NCBI RefSeq assembly: GCF_050003625.1
Contig: NC_134401.1
Span: 67,095,629 to 67,159,628 of the forward strand
Direction of reading: 5' to 3'
Origin: Haematobia irritans
Lineage: Eukaryota; Arthropoda; Insecta; Diptera; Muscidae
DNA: 64,000 nucleotides
Under the pieces are notes generated by a model that ran no database searches, was not told the DNA's origin, and saw nothing but the letters and a program-made list of their open reading frames with translations. This document shows, piece after piece, positions 21,044 through 32,729 of this stretch. A program made the translations under genes and the position numbers. Numbering within the stretch: the first letter of the stretch is position 1; each line of letters begins with the position of its first letter.

Positions 21044-22469
21044 TTTGAATGAAGGAAACGGATATACAATTGTTCAACTTAAAGAAAGATATTTAATAGA
21101 AAATTATACAAAAATCCTACACATTTTTAATACAACAAGATATTTGAACTATTTGGATGAACTAAAGGAAGATGCCTCACATCTTAATGATTTATACTTA
21201 TCCCACGAAATACAACATGTAGATTTACGACTCAGAAGCATTATTCCCCATCAAACAAGAACCAGAAGAGGTTTAATTAATATACTTGGAACTGGATTAA
21301 AATATCTTTACGGAACAATGGATAATAATGATAGAGAAGAAATTGAAGAAAAACTACGAATTTTAGAAACAAACGGACATAATGTAATAACTCAAAGTAA
21401 TAACCAGATACAAATTAATAATCAATTTGACAATCAATTAGGAAATTTGTCAAAATTATATAATGAACAAACGAAACTCTTAATTAAAACTATTACTGGT
21501 ATAGACTCAATAATAAATAATACAGCAAAAACCAATAAAATTTATAGATTAAAATATCAAATTGATCACATGAGCAAATTATTAGATAAAGTTAGAGATT
21601 TAATTCTCGCATCTAAATTAAAAATATTAACTCGAGATATATTAAGTGATGAAGAAATTACATTATATAACATTACATTGGATACAATGAAAGAAATTAA
21701 AATGCATTTAGCTATATATAAAAGTAATATAGTTTTTATTTTAGAAATACCCCAATATAATACCAAAGAATTTCAAGAAATTTATATCCAACCAATACCG
21801 AATAAAAATAAAATGGAAATAGATATTAAAAATAAATTGTTTATCACAAGAAACAATCAAATATATTACGATGTAAATGAAATAAAAAATCTAAAAGAAA
21901 TTCAAGATGAATGTATCTCTAATCTATTCAATTATAAACTGATGAAGTGTCACTATGTAAAAAACGATAAAACAGAAATAATAGAAATTGGTCTTAACAT
22001 TATAATCACAATAAATGTAAATCAAACAGTTAATCATACATGTAATAAATACCCACTAAAACTATTTGGAAACCATTTAATGCATATACAAAATTGTCAA
22101 ATAGAATTGGATAAATGGTACGACAAAAGAATGTATCAAAATATGTTAATTATTCCAAATCCTATTAGAAATATTGAAATGTTAAATAATACCCATGAAT
22201 CCCTAGAAGAAATAAAATACAATCACTTAAAAAATACTAAATTTATAACAGAACTCAAATTTAAACAGAAATTAACGAACTACACCCTATATATGTTAAT
22301 TTTTGTAATCATAATTAGTGTAGCATTATATGTATACATTAAATATAAAGCAAAAGCAAATAATATAAAAGTAGCGGTCAATGTACCCTTCCCCTTAGTT
22401 CCTTTGGACCACGGGCAAGAGTCTTCGTCCGGGGGTGTTATAACCCAGCATAAACTACCTTTCCTTTAA
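20986..22469 (+). CDS. env: gypsy envelope glycoprotein, uninterrupted frame
   Basis: The frame is open through this interval and lacks its own early ATG, consistent with joining to a spliced leader. Just after the putative acceptor is a short hydrophobic signal-peptide-like stretch (LLAIFLVA). Further features, counting from the TTG at 21015: an RTRR furin-type cleavage site at about residues 82-85 followed by a Gly/Leu-rich fusion-peptide-like segment, Asn/Ile-rich coiled regions, scattered Asn-X-Thr sites, a hydrophobic membrane anchor near residues 425-442, and a short tail ending inside the 3' LTR. Such envelopes mediate membrane fusion and resemble baculovirus F proteins. No stop or frameshift is visible. 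Confidence 0.85.
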
Positions 22470-22900
22470 TAGAATAAAGTGATGACTCATGTTGCATACC
22501 GCAATAGTCATATTTCACAATCAATTACATGATCGATGATATTAAATTAATATAGCATTCTTATTACCAAGGCAATTAAAACCGTTCATGTTTCCGGTCA
22601 ATAAAGATTTACAACAAAGGGAACAAAGAACTAAGATTCCTATTCCCTATAATCATATTTCTGATTGTTAAGTATATATAGTTTTACAATAATGAATAAA
22701 CTTTAGTCTTGATCAGATTATCAAACGACGCAAACGTGTTTTATTTGGTCAGCTCATTCGGGGTTGAGCTCTTTGAAAAAGTTAGGACCATTTATCGGTG
22801 AAACTAAAAGAGAGCAAAAGCTCCATAAAAAAGATTAAAAAGGAGATTTTATCTCCTTGATCTTTTTAAAAACTCAATTAATCCATCGAGGATTAAAATT
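22435..22900 (+). repeat. gypsy 3' LTR
   Basis: 466 bp, nearly identical to the 5' LTRs. Differences seen: CCTTTCCTTTAATAG versus CCTTTCCATTAATAG, AAACTAAAAG versus AAACTGAAAG, and one T missing in the TTTTTT run. It is preceded only by a short G tract (CCGGGGG) as candidate polypurine primer, weaker than usual. The duplication GTCC follows at 22901-22904. Confidence 0.92.
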
Positions 22901-22904
22901 GTCC

Positions 22905-23495
22905 GGCCAGAATTTCAGTATGCCTGCAGGCTGTCCTCCCCAGCGTGTTCAAGCTTCTAAGTCTGAGAAGTGTCAGTTCAGCCGTCTTCCTTACGTGTAA
23001 ATAGAGTGGGATAAATCCCATCAGTACCTTCAGAGCGGCAGTGGCTGTGGTCCTCATGGCACCTGTCATATAGATGAGTGCAGTCCTATTTACCCTATTT
23101 ATTCTCGATATATGATTTTGGTGTCTCACGATTGTCCACCAAACATGACAGCCATAGGTGGCCACAGGTCTTACAACCGCGTTATAAAGCCAGCCAAAAA
23201 GAGAAGGCCTCATTCCCCATCTCTGCCCGACCAATTTTTTACACGAGTATAGTGCCGCATAGGCCCTCTTAATGCGATCCGCAGTATTCTGCATCCAGTT
23301 CAGCCTGGAGTCCAAAATAACTCCTAGGTACCTTGCTGATTTCGAGAGCGTCAACTTTATGCCCTGGAATTCAGGAGACTTGTACCCGATAACCTTTCTG
23401 CTCCTGGTGCACAGTACCAACTCCGTCTTACCAGGGTTCACCCCTAAACCGCATCCTAGAGTCCACTCCGAGAGATACTGCAAAGACTCTCTATT
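22905..23495 (-). pseudogene. LINE-1 RT C-terminal region, 5' side of provirus
   Basis: The minus strand encodes the post-catalytic part of a LINE reverse transcriptase: GLGVNPGKTELVLCTRSRK, SARYLGVILDSRLNW, a CKK...GLRP-like thumb region and VVRPVATYGCHVWW, then HTEILAGQ at the provirus junction. The frame continues in 9574-8971 once the provirus is removed. The catalytic YADD region is absent because the element stops at about 23495, where LINE-2 begins in the opposite orientation. Confidence 0.85.
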
Positions 23496-23593
23496 CAACC
23501 TCGAATGGAACGGACGTGTTTTTTAATAGCGGATAAAATCATCGTAATAAGTACCTACTACGAATTTCAAGTGTGGTGGGATATTAGGCCACC

Positions 23594-24553
23594 ATGCAGA
23601 GAAATTCAAAGACATCCACGGGGTTGCTAACTTCAGGGCCCAGTGGACGGGTATCGACTGGAGTTATAAATTTGGGCAATGACCAAGAGTTAGGCCCAAT
23701 TAGTCGACCTGTAGACGGGTCGACTGGTGGCGACAATTTGACAAGTCGAACCTCTTCCAAGGTAGCGGCATCAAAAGGAGGCAATCCCTCACGAAAGATA
23801 TTCAAGGAACGCAGAAATGCTTTGTTTATCCTAAAGAAATTAGGATCAGTCGACCCAAGCACGTTGTCGGCTAAACAAAGCGATTCCTTAAAATGGGCTC
23901 AAGGAATTCTTGAGGCTGGAAAAAGGGAACGATCACCGGATGAGCTGCCATCCTCCAAAAGGGATCAACGATCGTTTGCCTCAGTTGCTAAAGACAGCCT
24001 TGTGATGGCTATCATAAATAAAGGAGCATGGGACGGTATGGTTCCAGAGCAAAAATGGGGGGAAATTGAGAATGCTTTGTCTGGCGTCTACTCACAGGTG
24101 CTGGAAAGGTTTCCCGGCCCAGATCCTCGACACCAAGAGGCTGGTTGGTATCAAGGACGATTTAAGTTAGTCGCATTTGAGGACCAGAGGTCTATAGAAT
24201 GTTTTAAAGCTGCTCTGATACTAATTGGTGAAGTTTGGGAAGGAGCTGCTCTAGAGTTAGTCGAGAATAAAGACATACCGGCTAGACCTAGGGCACATGC
24301 GTGGATACCTGCAAACCCTCCTGACCCTGAATCTATTTTAAATAGACTGAAACAATGCAATCCAGATCTTCCAACAGCTGATTGGAAGGTTGGCCGCTTG
24401 GATAAAGTGGATGGACCACGACGGCATGCAGTGTTTATATTGAACACTCAGTCTTTGGACATTCTTGATGACTCGATTGAAGCGGCTGATGTGACGGTTG
24501 TTGAAAATCTCGATGGTCCTACGGATCCTCCAGATAAATCTTCATCATTGTAA
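23594..24553 (+). CDS. LINE-2 ORF1, RNA-binding/accessory protein with internal deletion
   Basis: A 319-codon frame from ATG 23594 (MQRNSKTSTG). It has a basic N-terminal half (SRKIFKERRNALFILKKL; KRERSPDELPSSKRDQRSFASVAKDS), then a folded-looking region (WYQGRFKLVAFEDQRSIECFKAALILIGEVWEGA; AHAWIPANPPDPESIL) that resembles the DUF4780-type domain found in many insect retroelement ORF1s; that name is from general knowledge. Compared with the minus copy (38355-39567) about 240 bp are missing after FILNTQSL. The frame nevertheless stays open to SSSL, next to the ORF2 start. It would bind element RNA in the retrotransposition particle. Confidence 0.75.
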   Translation: MQRNSKTSTGLLTSGPSGRVSTGVINLGNDQELGPISRPVDGSTGGDNLTSRTSSKVAASKGGNPSRKIFKERRNALFILKKLGSVDPSTLSAKQSDSLKWAQGILEAGKRERSPDELPSSKRDQRSFASVAKDSLVMAIINKGAWDGMVPEQKWGEIENALSGVYSQVLERFPGPDPRHQEAGWYQGRFKLVAFEDQRSIECFKAALILIGEVWEGAALELVENKDIPARPRAHAWIPANPPDPESILNRLKQCNPDLPTADWKVGRLDKVDGPRRHAVFILNTQSLDILDDSIEAADVTVVENLDGPTDPPDKSSSL

Positions 24554-24559
24554 GGCTGC

Positions 24560-27500
24560 ATGTGCTACCTTAAAAGTTCTCCTGATGAAAGGGGACATAG
24601 ACATAGTTCTTATTCAAGAACCATATGTTTATGTTTATGTGAATTAAGTACTTCGGGGTTCAAACTATTGCAGTATACTGGTAATGATGTAATTCGAGCC
24701 TCTATAATTACTAAAAACGAGCTTAACTTGTTTCTGCTTCCTTCAATGTACAATGCAGACACTGTCGTTGCCAGTTTAAAAATGGCCAAATGCAAATATT
24801 GGGTATCTTCGGTCTATATGGGACATGACAGGGAGATGCCTCCATGTGCCGTTAAGACCTTAGTTGAGGAGTCACTGAAAACAAAGACGAAACTCATTAT
24901 GGGATGCGATGCGAATGCGCATCATATTATATGGGGAAGTAGTGATACTAATGCAAGGGGAGAGTCGCTAATAGAGTTTATTTGCGTACTAATCTGGTAG
25001 TTTGCAACAAGGGAGATGACCCAACCTTTGTCACTTAAAACAGGCAAGAGGTTTTGGACATAACCTTGGCCTAGCAAGAAATGAATGAAATGATATCTGA
25101 GTGGCAGGTTTTAAGTAAACGCAGCTTCTCAGATCATCGCTACATCAGTTTCAAATTTGATGTTCATACCACCAAGACCATATTTCCGCCAAATGTTAGG
25201 AAAGCTGACTGGAATAGGTATAGGGAATCGTTCAATATGATGATACCGGAAATACCAGAGACAAATATGAGCACTGTGCAAGTTATCGAACACGCAGTGG
25301 AGAGGATTACTAAGGCCTTCAACATTTCCCTAAAGGGAAGCCAAGGGGAAAAAATCGACCACCATGGTGGTCTACGGAGTTAGGTAATATGAGGAAATCG
25401 TGCATGAAGCTCTTTAACAAAGCAAAGTCCACCAGAGCTCCTGTGGATTGGGACGCTTACAAGAAGAATCTGAGAGGATACAAGCGAGAACTGAGAAAGG
25501 CTCAGCATAACTCTTGGAATGATTACTGCAGCAGTATTGAGATTACGTCCGAGGCTTCCAGACTATGGAAGGTTCTAGCATCCACCAACTCCGCTCCAGG
25601 TTTCATTAAAACATCGGAGGCCAATTGGACAACGTCCAGTGAGGAGACGCTGGAGGTACTATTGGACACACATTTTCCTGGAAATCAGACGGTTGAACCA
25701 TGTACTGGCGGTGCCACAGTTGCTCAGCGGTCGTTTCCTGTCGAGGAAATTGTATCGGAAACTAGAATAAGATGGGCGCTCAATAGCTTTGGACCATTCA
25801 AATCCCCCGGACCTGATGGAATTACTCCGGCGGAGTTACAAGCGGTGGCTGACAGAATTATCCCTTGGTTGTCAACTTAGCATATATTCCACGAAAGTGG
25901 AGGGAATCAAAAGTCGTTTTCATACCTAAAGCGGGAAAAGCCTCTCCCTCGAATGCGAAGGATTTCCGACCAAACAGCTTATCATCATTCCTACTTAAGA
26001 CTCTGGAGAGGATGATAGATATTTATCTTAGAACTAGCGTCGATTCAAGTTTGCTCTCGAAGCGACAACATGCAGGTCTACTGAGACCGCATTACATGAA
26101 CTAGTCAGCTTTATTGAAAGCTCACTATCTGTCAAAGAATACACAATCGTGGCGTTTCTAGACATCGAAGGGGCGTTCAATAACGTCCATCTGAGCTCGA
26201 TATTAAATGGACTGACAACTCTGAATGTTGATCCAGGTATACTTAGGCTGTTAGACGAACTTCTAAGGAGGAGACGCATTTCAGCCACACTAGGACAAGC
26301 AAACATACAAAGGTATGTGAACAGAGGCACTCCTCAAGGATGAGTTCTATCACCTCTTCTTTGGAATGTTGCTATAAACGACCTTCTGGTTTCCCTGAAA
26401 AAGAAATGATACAAGTGGTGGCATACGCAGATGATGTGGCGCTAGCTGTCAGGGGAAAATTTCCATCAACAGAGATATTATACAGAGAGCCCTCCGGATG
26501 ACTGAGAAATGGGCGAAAGATAATGGTCTTGGGGTAAATTCTGCAAAGACAGAACTAGTCATGTACTGCAAAGATCGCAAAACTCCCACGGTTAGACCCA
26601 TTTCCTTAGGGGGTATTGAAATTCCCTTTAGGGAGTGTGCAAAATACCTTGGCGTTATTTTGGACAGGAAGCTGAACTTTAGGCTTAATATTGAAGAAAG
26701 GGCGAGGAAAGCAACGGTAGCTTTACACTCGTGCAAAAAGGCAATAGGGAAAAAGTGGGGACTAAAACCAAAAATTGTACATTGACTATACACGGCAGTG
26801 GTTAGACCTATAATGCTATATGGTGTTGTAGTCTGGTGGCCGGCACTTCACCAGCCGACAAGTTTAGACAAAGTTCAGCGTATGGCGTGCTTGTGTATCT
26901 CAGGTGCATTCAGCAAGACAGGAACAAACTTCCTTAATGTCATACTGCATCTATTGCCTTTAGACATTTTGTCCAAACAGTCAGCTGCAACAACGACTGT
27001 GCGGTTGCGCGAGCTATCGCTGTGGTCGGAAAAAAGTTACGGTCACACTTCGGTCCTCAAAATAATGCCAGATGTGCCTAACGTAGCGGATTACACTTTG
27101 GCGAGTCCACTTTTCGACAAAAAGTTTGAGACTCTAATTCCCAACAGTGAGGCGTGGTGTACACAGACCCCGGGGAATAAAAGATATATAGATTTCTACA
27201 CTGATGGCTCCAAATTGGATGGCCAAGTGGGTTTCGGAGTATATTCTAAAGATCTGGAACTTCGAATAGCGAAAAGATTACCTGATCACTGTAGTGTTTT
27301 TCAGGCTGAAATATTAGCAATAAGAGAAGTGGTGAATTGGCTGAGAAGTAATGCTCCAAGCAATATTGACATTAATATATACTCAGACAGTCAACCTGCA
27401 ATAAAATCCTTGGACTCTGTGTTCCTCAACTCGAAAACGGCCATCGACTGCCGCAAATCTCTCACTGAGATGGCTGAGCAGCACAATATTCACCTAATAT

Positions 27501-27876
27501 GGGTACCTGGCCATAGGAACATACCGGGAAACTGCGAAGCAGATGAGCTAGCAAAGCTAGGAACTACCTTACATATTCCAGGGGAACTAAAATCTGTTGG
27601 TATGCCTCTGGCTACCTGCAAGCTCTTACTGCGTGAGAAGGCTGTCATGATGGCAAATGTTCGATGGGAGAATTGTAAGGGTTGTAACGACACCATGCAA
27701 ATATGGCCCCATTTAAACTTAAACCGCACACTAGATATGCTAGTGTTCTCGAGACGCCAGATATCACTCCTGATATCTGCTATAACGGGTCGCTGCCTGA
27801 TAGGCGATTTTGCAAAAACTATAGGCGCGAAGTATAATGACTATTGTATGAGCTGTCATGATGCGGAGGAAAAGGA
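24560..27876 (+). pseudogene. LINE-2 ORF2: endonuclease-RT-RNase H, multiply broken
   Basis: Endonuclease: MGCDANAHHIIWGSSDTNARG (about 24900-24960). RT: SPGPDGITPAELQ (about 25805), the AFLDIEGAFNNVH block (26151), RGTPQG followed by TGA in place of GG (26342), YADDVALAV (about 26425) and KTELVMYCKDRKT. RNase H: FYTDGSKLDGQVGFG (about 27195), VFQAEILAI, YSDSQPAI and GNCEADELAKLG. Frame changes or stops occur near 25000, 25385, 25880, 26105, 26343, 26450 and 26785. After 27876 the frame runs into unrelated sequence for 58 codons. This is a full-domain but dead ORF2. Confidence 0.87.
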
Positions 27877-28384
27877 ACACGATCTAACAAAGGAACTTGA
27901 AAGCCATCTTTCCACCATGTTCGCTGCATCCACCACCTCATCTATGCTGTCTATCGTTTTATTATACCTCGGTGTTCTCAAACCACTCAAATGGTTTCTG
28001 AAACTGGTTCAATTTGTCCTTCTGGGATTGGATTCTGGAGATAGAAAATAATATAAATGGAAAATACATCTTTTTATTATTTTCGAATTTTTTTCATATT
28101 TTTAAATCCAAAAGAAAGAACTTTTTTACCATTACATAATTCTGCTCATTAGTTTATATATCAGATACTAATTTGCAAAAATGCAATTTCATGTCAACGC
28201 TACTTCGCAACTTCAAGGTGAGTCTTCCAACAAACCCATGCCGCTCTTGGTTTTAAGAAAACTAGGAGTGAAAAAAAATTTACAATTTTAAAAGATCAAT
28301 ACGGTACCCACCTTTTGATTGCAAACATATTCCCACCTTTTGATTGCAAAAATATATAATTTTAGTCCGTTTAATGTAAACAGG
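27877..28384. other. unassigned sequence fused to LINE-2 3' break
   Basis: The LINE-2 frame extends to 28051 through hydrophobic, non-LINE residues. On the opposite strand 28020-27880 reads as a more protein-like segment (SGLRTPRYNKTIDSIDEVVDA), so this may be a fragment of another gene or element. From 28052 onward nothing is recognised. Confidence 0.3.
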
Positions 28385-29462
28385 CTTCCATAAACATAGA
28401 TTATTTTAAATTTTTACAATGCCACAAAACACAAACACAGGTAATTTCAAATTCGTTTTGCCATATAAGTTAACAACAAAAGTTCAAATAATATTTTCCC
28501 AGCCATTCGATTCAATTCTTCGAACTCAGGTGATGTTATTTTCCTACCCTTCTTTTACATCCGTTCTACATATGCGGCCACTTGCATTTAGTTGTACGAA
28601 TATATTTCAAAATATTTCCCACCAATTAATTGCTGACATTACGTCTGCATGAAATCAATAACAAGTACTGATCACCAAATATTCCATTTGCATTTATTAC
28701 CGAGAAATATTATTAAGCTTTTCCAAACTGTAAAATGTTAATCCGCTCAATACCAAGAATTAGTATCACATTATTAAAATAATTCTGTTTCTTTTGTCAA
28801 TTACTTAGAATTAAAAACTCAAGCTATTGGTAATTCTAAGTAAGAAAAGAATTAGAAGAAAACTTTTAATAAAGAATTATCAGTTGTTATCAAACCAACA
28901 AAATGATCGCGTTTGAATTTGATAGTAAAATAAGTTAACTCATATTTTATCAAACCTTTACCACGTGGCCATTTGTTGTTGCACACTTTATTTATTTCAA
29001 CCCTTTGCTATGATTTGTTGTTGCGTTCAAAACATTTATGCACAAATTTCGAACGCAGCAGACAGAATGTCGCCAATCATGATTTTCAATTTACGCGAAA
29101 AACAAAAAACCAACCGTTCGTTACGAGTTACTTCCACAGACTGATCTCTCCATTTCTTCTTTTCGCTCTTTCCATCGCTCAAAATTATTCAATTTCAATC
29201 ACAAAGATTATTGGATCAATCACATGTGTAATTGGAATGGGAAAATTTTTCAATCACGTTTGTAATTGAAAATTGTTCCCGAATCGATTAACAAATTGCT
29301 TGAATCAATTAATATTTTAATTGGAAACGTAGCAAATATCAATCTTTTTTAATTGGTTTTTATTCGGATTTGATTAAATAATTAAGTAAATCAATTAACA
29401 TATTTCCGTTTCCAAATTCAATTAAGTGTTTAATTGAAAAAATTTCGGTGATCATTTTTTGT
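28385..29462 (+). repeat. AATTGA-rich dispersed repeat, copy 2
   Basis: It starts with the ACAAAACACAAACACAGG block, is replaced between about 28468 and 28950 by unrelated sequence, then resumes with CCACGTGGCC, the GATCTCTCC block and the AATTGA tail. The unrelated middle holds a perfect 13-bp inverted repeat (28801-28813 with 28831-28843). Confidence 0.65.
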
Positions 29463-29599
29463 GTTCACCTTTTGACTGCAAAAATATTTTGTATACTAGA
29501 TGATTTTTAAATAAAATGATGGAGTTAATTGATTGACCAGTTTGACGAAATAAAATACTCACTAAAAGAATTTAATTTTATATTTTCAAAAAACATTTA

Positions 29600-30240
29600 T
29601 TATTTTAGTCCGTTTAATATAAACAGGATTCAATGAAAAACTGTACTCACATTTCACAATTGCTTACTTTCAATAAATATAGATTGTGTTTCATCTTTAC
29701 AATACCGCAAAACACAAACGCTGGTAATTTCAAATGCATTCTGTCATATATTTTTCAGTCCTTCACCGCATGGCCATTTGTTGCTCACTTCACTTATTTC
29801 AACCCTTTGCTATGATTTGTTATTGCGTTGAAAATATTTATACACACATTTTGAACGCAGCAGACGAATATCGCCAATCATGTTTATCAATTTACGCAAA
29901 AAATAAAAACCCAACCGTTCGCTACGAGTTACTTCCACAGACTGATCTCTCCATCACTTGTTGTTCAAAAAATACACATTCTCTTTTCGCTCTTTCTCTC
30001 CATCGCTCAAAACTATTCAATTTCAATCACAAAGGTGATTGAACCAATAACATGTTTAATTGGGAACGGAGCACTTTTCCATCACGTTTGTAATTGAAAA
30101 TTATTTCTGAATTAATTAACAAATTAATTGAATCAATTAATATTTTAATTGGAAACGTAACAAATATCAATAATTTTTTTATTTGGTTTTTATTCGGGGT
30201 TGATTAAATAAATAATTGAATCAATTAACATATTAATGGA
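29600..30240 (+). repeat. AATTGA-rich dispersed repeat, copy 3, left part
   Basis: Same block order as 1-645. Its end is displaced by the LINE-3 insertion and resumes at 33698-33760 (TCCAAATTCAATAAAGTGTTGAATTG). Confidence 0.7.
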
Positions 30241-30459
30241 ATTTATTTATTTATTTTTATTTATTTATTTAGTTCATTCCTAATACAGCAAGACTAATAT
30301 CTTATTAACGTAGTACTAGGATAATGTGCGTTATGTGCATTAATAGTTAGTACATTTAACTTATTCAATACTAATTTTAATTTAAATATAAAAATATTCT
30401 ATAGTTTAGTTTTTAACATAGTAATAATTTAACACAATTTCAATAATAATTTTTTCAAT

Positions 30460-32727
30460 CTACGAAGAGTTTTGTAGGAAGTTTTTTAAACACGTTTTAA
30501 ATTTAGCTGTGTTGGCGATAGTTTGAGTATCGTTTGGTAATTGATTCCAGAGACGGATAGCTCTAACATAGAATTGTCTTTCCGATATTTGACTCCTGTG
30601 GAATTGTTGGGTTACATTTCTGCCTCTCCTTGATCTAGAGAAGGTTATCCTTTCATAGAGGTAGCTCGGTTCTTTTGTGTATATTATTTTATGGAAAAAG
30701 GAGAGAATTCTATATGTTATATAGCATTGGAACGGCATGTTATATATTTGATACGCATAAACGGAAATTCTATCGAATCTTCTGATTCCATAAACATATC
30801 TGGCTATATTGTTGAATGTTTTTGTGAGTTTGTCAGCGTCCCTAACATTACAACCAGCAAAAATTTCGCAGCAGTATGTAAGTGTAGGAGCTAAATATGT
30901 TTTTACCAATAGCATTCTGATTTTGAATGGAGTAAAATATTGTGTTAACCAAAGGTTTCGTAGCTTGGCATATACACTTGCGCACGCCATGTTTATATGG
31001 TCAGTCCAACTGAGATGTTCATTAAATACAACTCCCAAATTTTTTGCCTTGGGTACAATTTCAATACGGGTGCCCCCTAGGTGTATATTGACATCTCTAA
31101 TCTCAACATTCTTTCTACGAACAATCATTGCTTTTGACTTTCTGGGGTTCAATAAAAGTCCGTTTTTACTTGCCCATTGTAATATGTTTGAGAGATCGTG
31201 GTTTACCATAGAAATGCAATCATCAAGCATTGAAATTTTGGATGAAATATGTAGTTGTACGTCATCCGCATACATTCTGACGTTACAGTGTTGGATCACA
31301 TTCGGCAAATCATTAGAATACATTGTGTATAACAGTGGTCCCAATATAGAGCCTTTTTAATGGAAGCGACGATGAAGATTGACCTTGATGTACAGTAAAT
31401 TGTTGGCGATCTTTTAAGTAGGAAGCTATCAGTCTTGTAGCAGTATCGGAGAAGGCAAACATGTCGGATAGTTTCCGACACAATGTAGGGTAATGCACTG
31501 AATCAAATGCCTTGGAGTGATCTAATAAGATAAGTACTGAGACTTCATTATTGTCGAGGCTATAACGCAAAGATTCGGAGACGTCAACCAGGGCCGTAAG
31601 ACAACTATGATTCGATCTGAAGCCTGACTGGGAATTTGAAAGAAGTTTTCGGTTTTGTAGATGTGTATAAATCTGTTCATGTATTAGTTTTTCAAAGACT
31701 TTGGATAAAAAGGGCAGGATGGATATAGGTCTAAACTCTTTAAGGGCCTTTTCTATTGGGATGACTTTGGAGAATTTCCAAATATTTGGAAAAGTGCTAG
31801 TTGTTATGGTGAAATTGATGACATGTGTTAATGGTCTTAGAATTTGTGGTGCTATCAGTTTAACAAATTTAGGATTTATGTCATCGTATCCTGTAGCGTT
31901 TGACTTAATGGATATTAAGGCACGCAGTACATCTTCTTCCTCCACATTATAAAAAGTTAAAATCTGCTCTGCATCGATATTTAGAGGCTGCTGCACGGTT
32001 ATATTATCCTCGATTTCCGGAATTGGCAGATTAACAAATTTTTCGTTCAGTTCATCAACATTGATATCATAACTAACAACTGTTCGTTTTTTTATGCCAC
32101 ATATTTCTTGAATTCCTTTCCATGTCTGCTTACTTCCAATGGCTCCATTGAATTTGTTGTCGTAGTACAATATTTTGTATTTTTTACTTTTGCCACTACC
32201 TTGTTTCTAGCAATTTTATAAGACTTGTAGAGAGATGGAGTCTTATATCGTTTCCATCGCCTATAAGCTTTGTCTCTTTTCTCAATTAACAGTTTAGTGT
32301 CTTCCTTGAACCAAGGTCTTAATTTGGGTGTTACTGTCTTTATTACTAGTGGAACATGTTGGTTGTATAAATTTATTATTTCATCTGTAAGGTATCTAGT
32401 TTTTTCTTCAGATGTTGAGAGGAAATATAATGGGGTCCAACATTTGTTTGATAAATCACATTCCAAAGCTGAGATGTTGATTCTCTTAAAGTCACGATAT
32501 GTATATGTATTGATTTGTGATGTTATTGAGCAGTCATATGAAAGAAATATAATATCATGTTTTGAGAAACCTGATCCACTCAGTTGATCATAGTGGAGGA
32601 CTCTCTCATTGTTGTTCGCAAATACCAGGTCCAGTAAGGTATTAACTGTGGTAGATAAATGTGTTGGATTACAGGAATTGACCAAATTCAAAGTTTCCAT
32701 TGCATCAACTAGATTTTTTTCCAGAAG
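30460..32727 (-). pseudogene. LINE-3 endonuclease end + reverse transcriptase, broken
   Basis: Endonuclease remnant: a GDFN motif (beyond TE3, about 33688) and SLLLEKNLVDAMETLNL...TLLDLVFAN (32700-32600). RT: KAFDSVHYPTLCRKL, NSQSGFRSNHSCLTALVDV, GPLLYTMYSNDLP and the catalytic YADDVQL (about 31265). Frame changes occur near 32160 and 31345. The second removes the conserved GVPQ codons that should precede GSILGP. The KAFDSVH and YADDVQLH style fits CR1/L2-group LINEs; exact clade unresolved. The element is non-functional. Confidence 0.83.
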
Positions 32728-32729
32728 TA

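Larger units (their letters stand above)
14691..22900 (+). mobile_element. gypsy/errantivirus-type provirus, LTR-to-LTR copy
   Basis: 5' LTR 14691-15157, leader, gag, pol, env and 3' LTR 22435-22900. Compared with a typical 7-8 kb element it carries two additions: a C2H2 zinc-finger segment after RNase H and a ~950-bp secondary insertion at about 18667-19615. Lesions: gag frameshift, the secondary insertion, and one nonsense codon in integrase. Env is uninterrupted. The near-identical LTRs indicate a recent insertion. Confidence 0.9.
23492..27876 (+). mobile_element. LINE-2 copy 1 (RNase H-bearing LINE), 3'-truncated
   Basis: The 5' end (TTCAACC.TCGAA.GGAACGGACGTG) matches the 5' end of the minus copy at 39775-39808. 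It carries a short 5' leader, ORF1, then endonuclease-RT-RNase H. The match to LINE-2 stops at GAGGAAAAGGAA (27876), before the CCTAA tail, so the 3' end is lost, which is unusual for a LINE and implies later rearrangement. Confidence 0.85.

Noticed and set aside
22893..22904. Treating the LINE-1 RT frame as starting inside the 3' LTR
   Set aside because: The frame enters LTR sequence only by chance; the element boundary is set by the GTCC duplication at 22901-22904.
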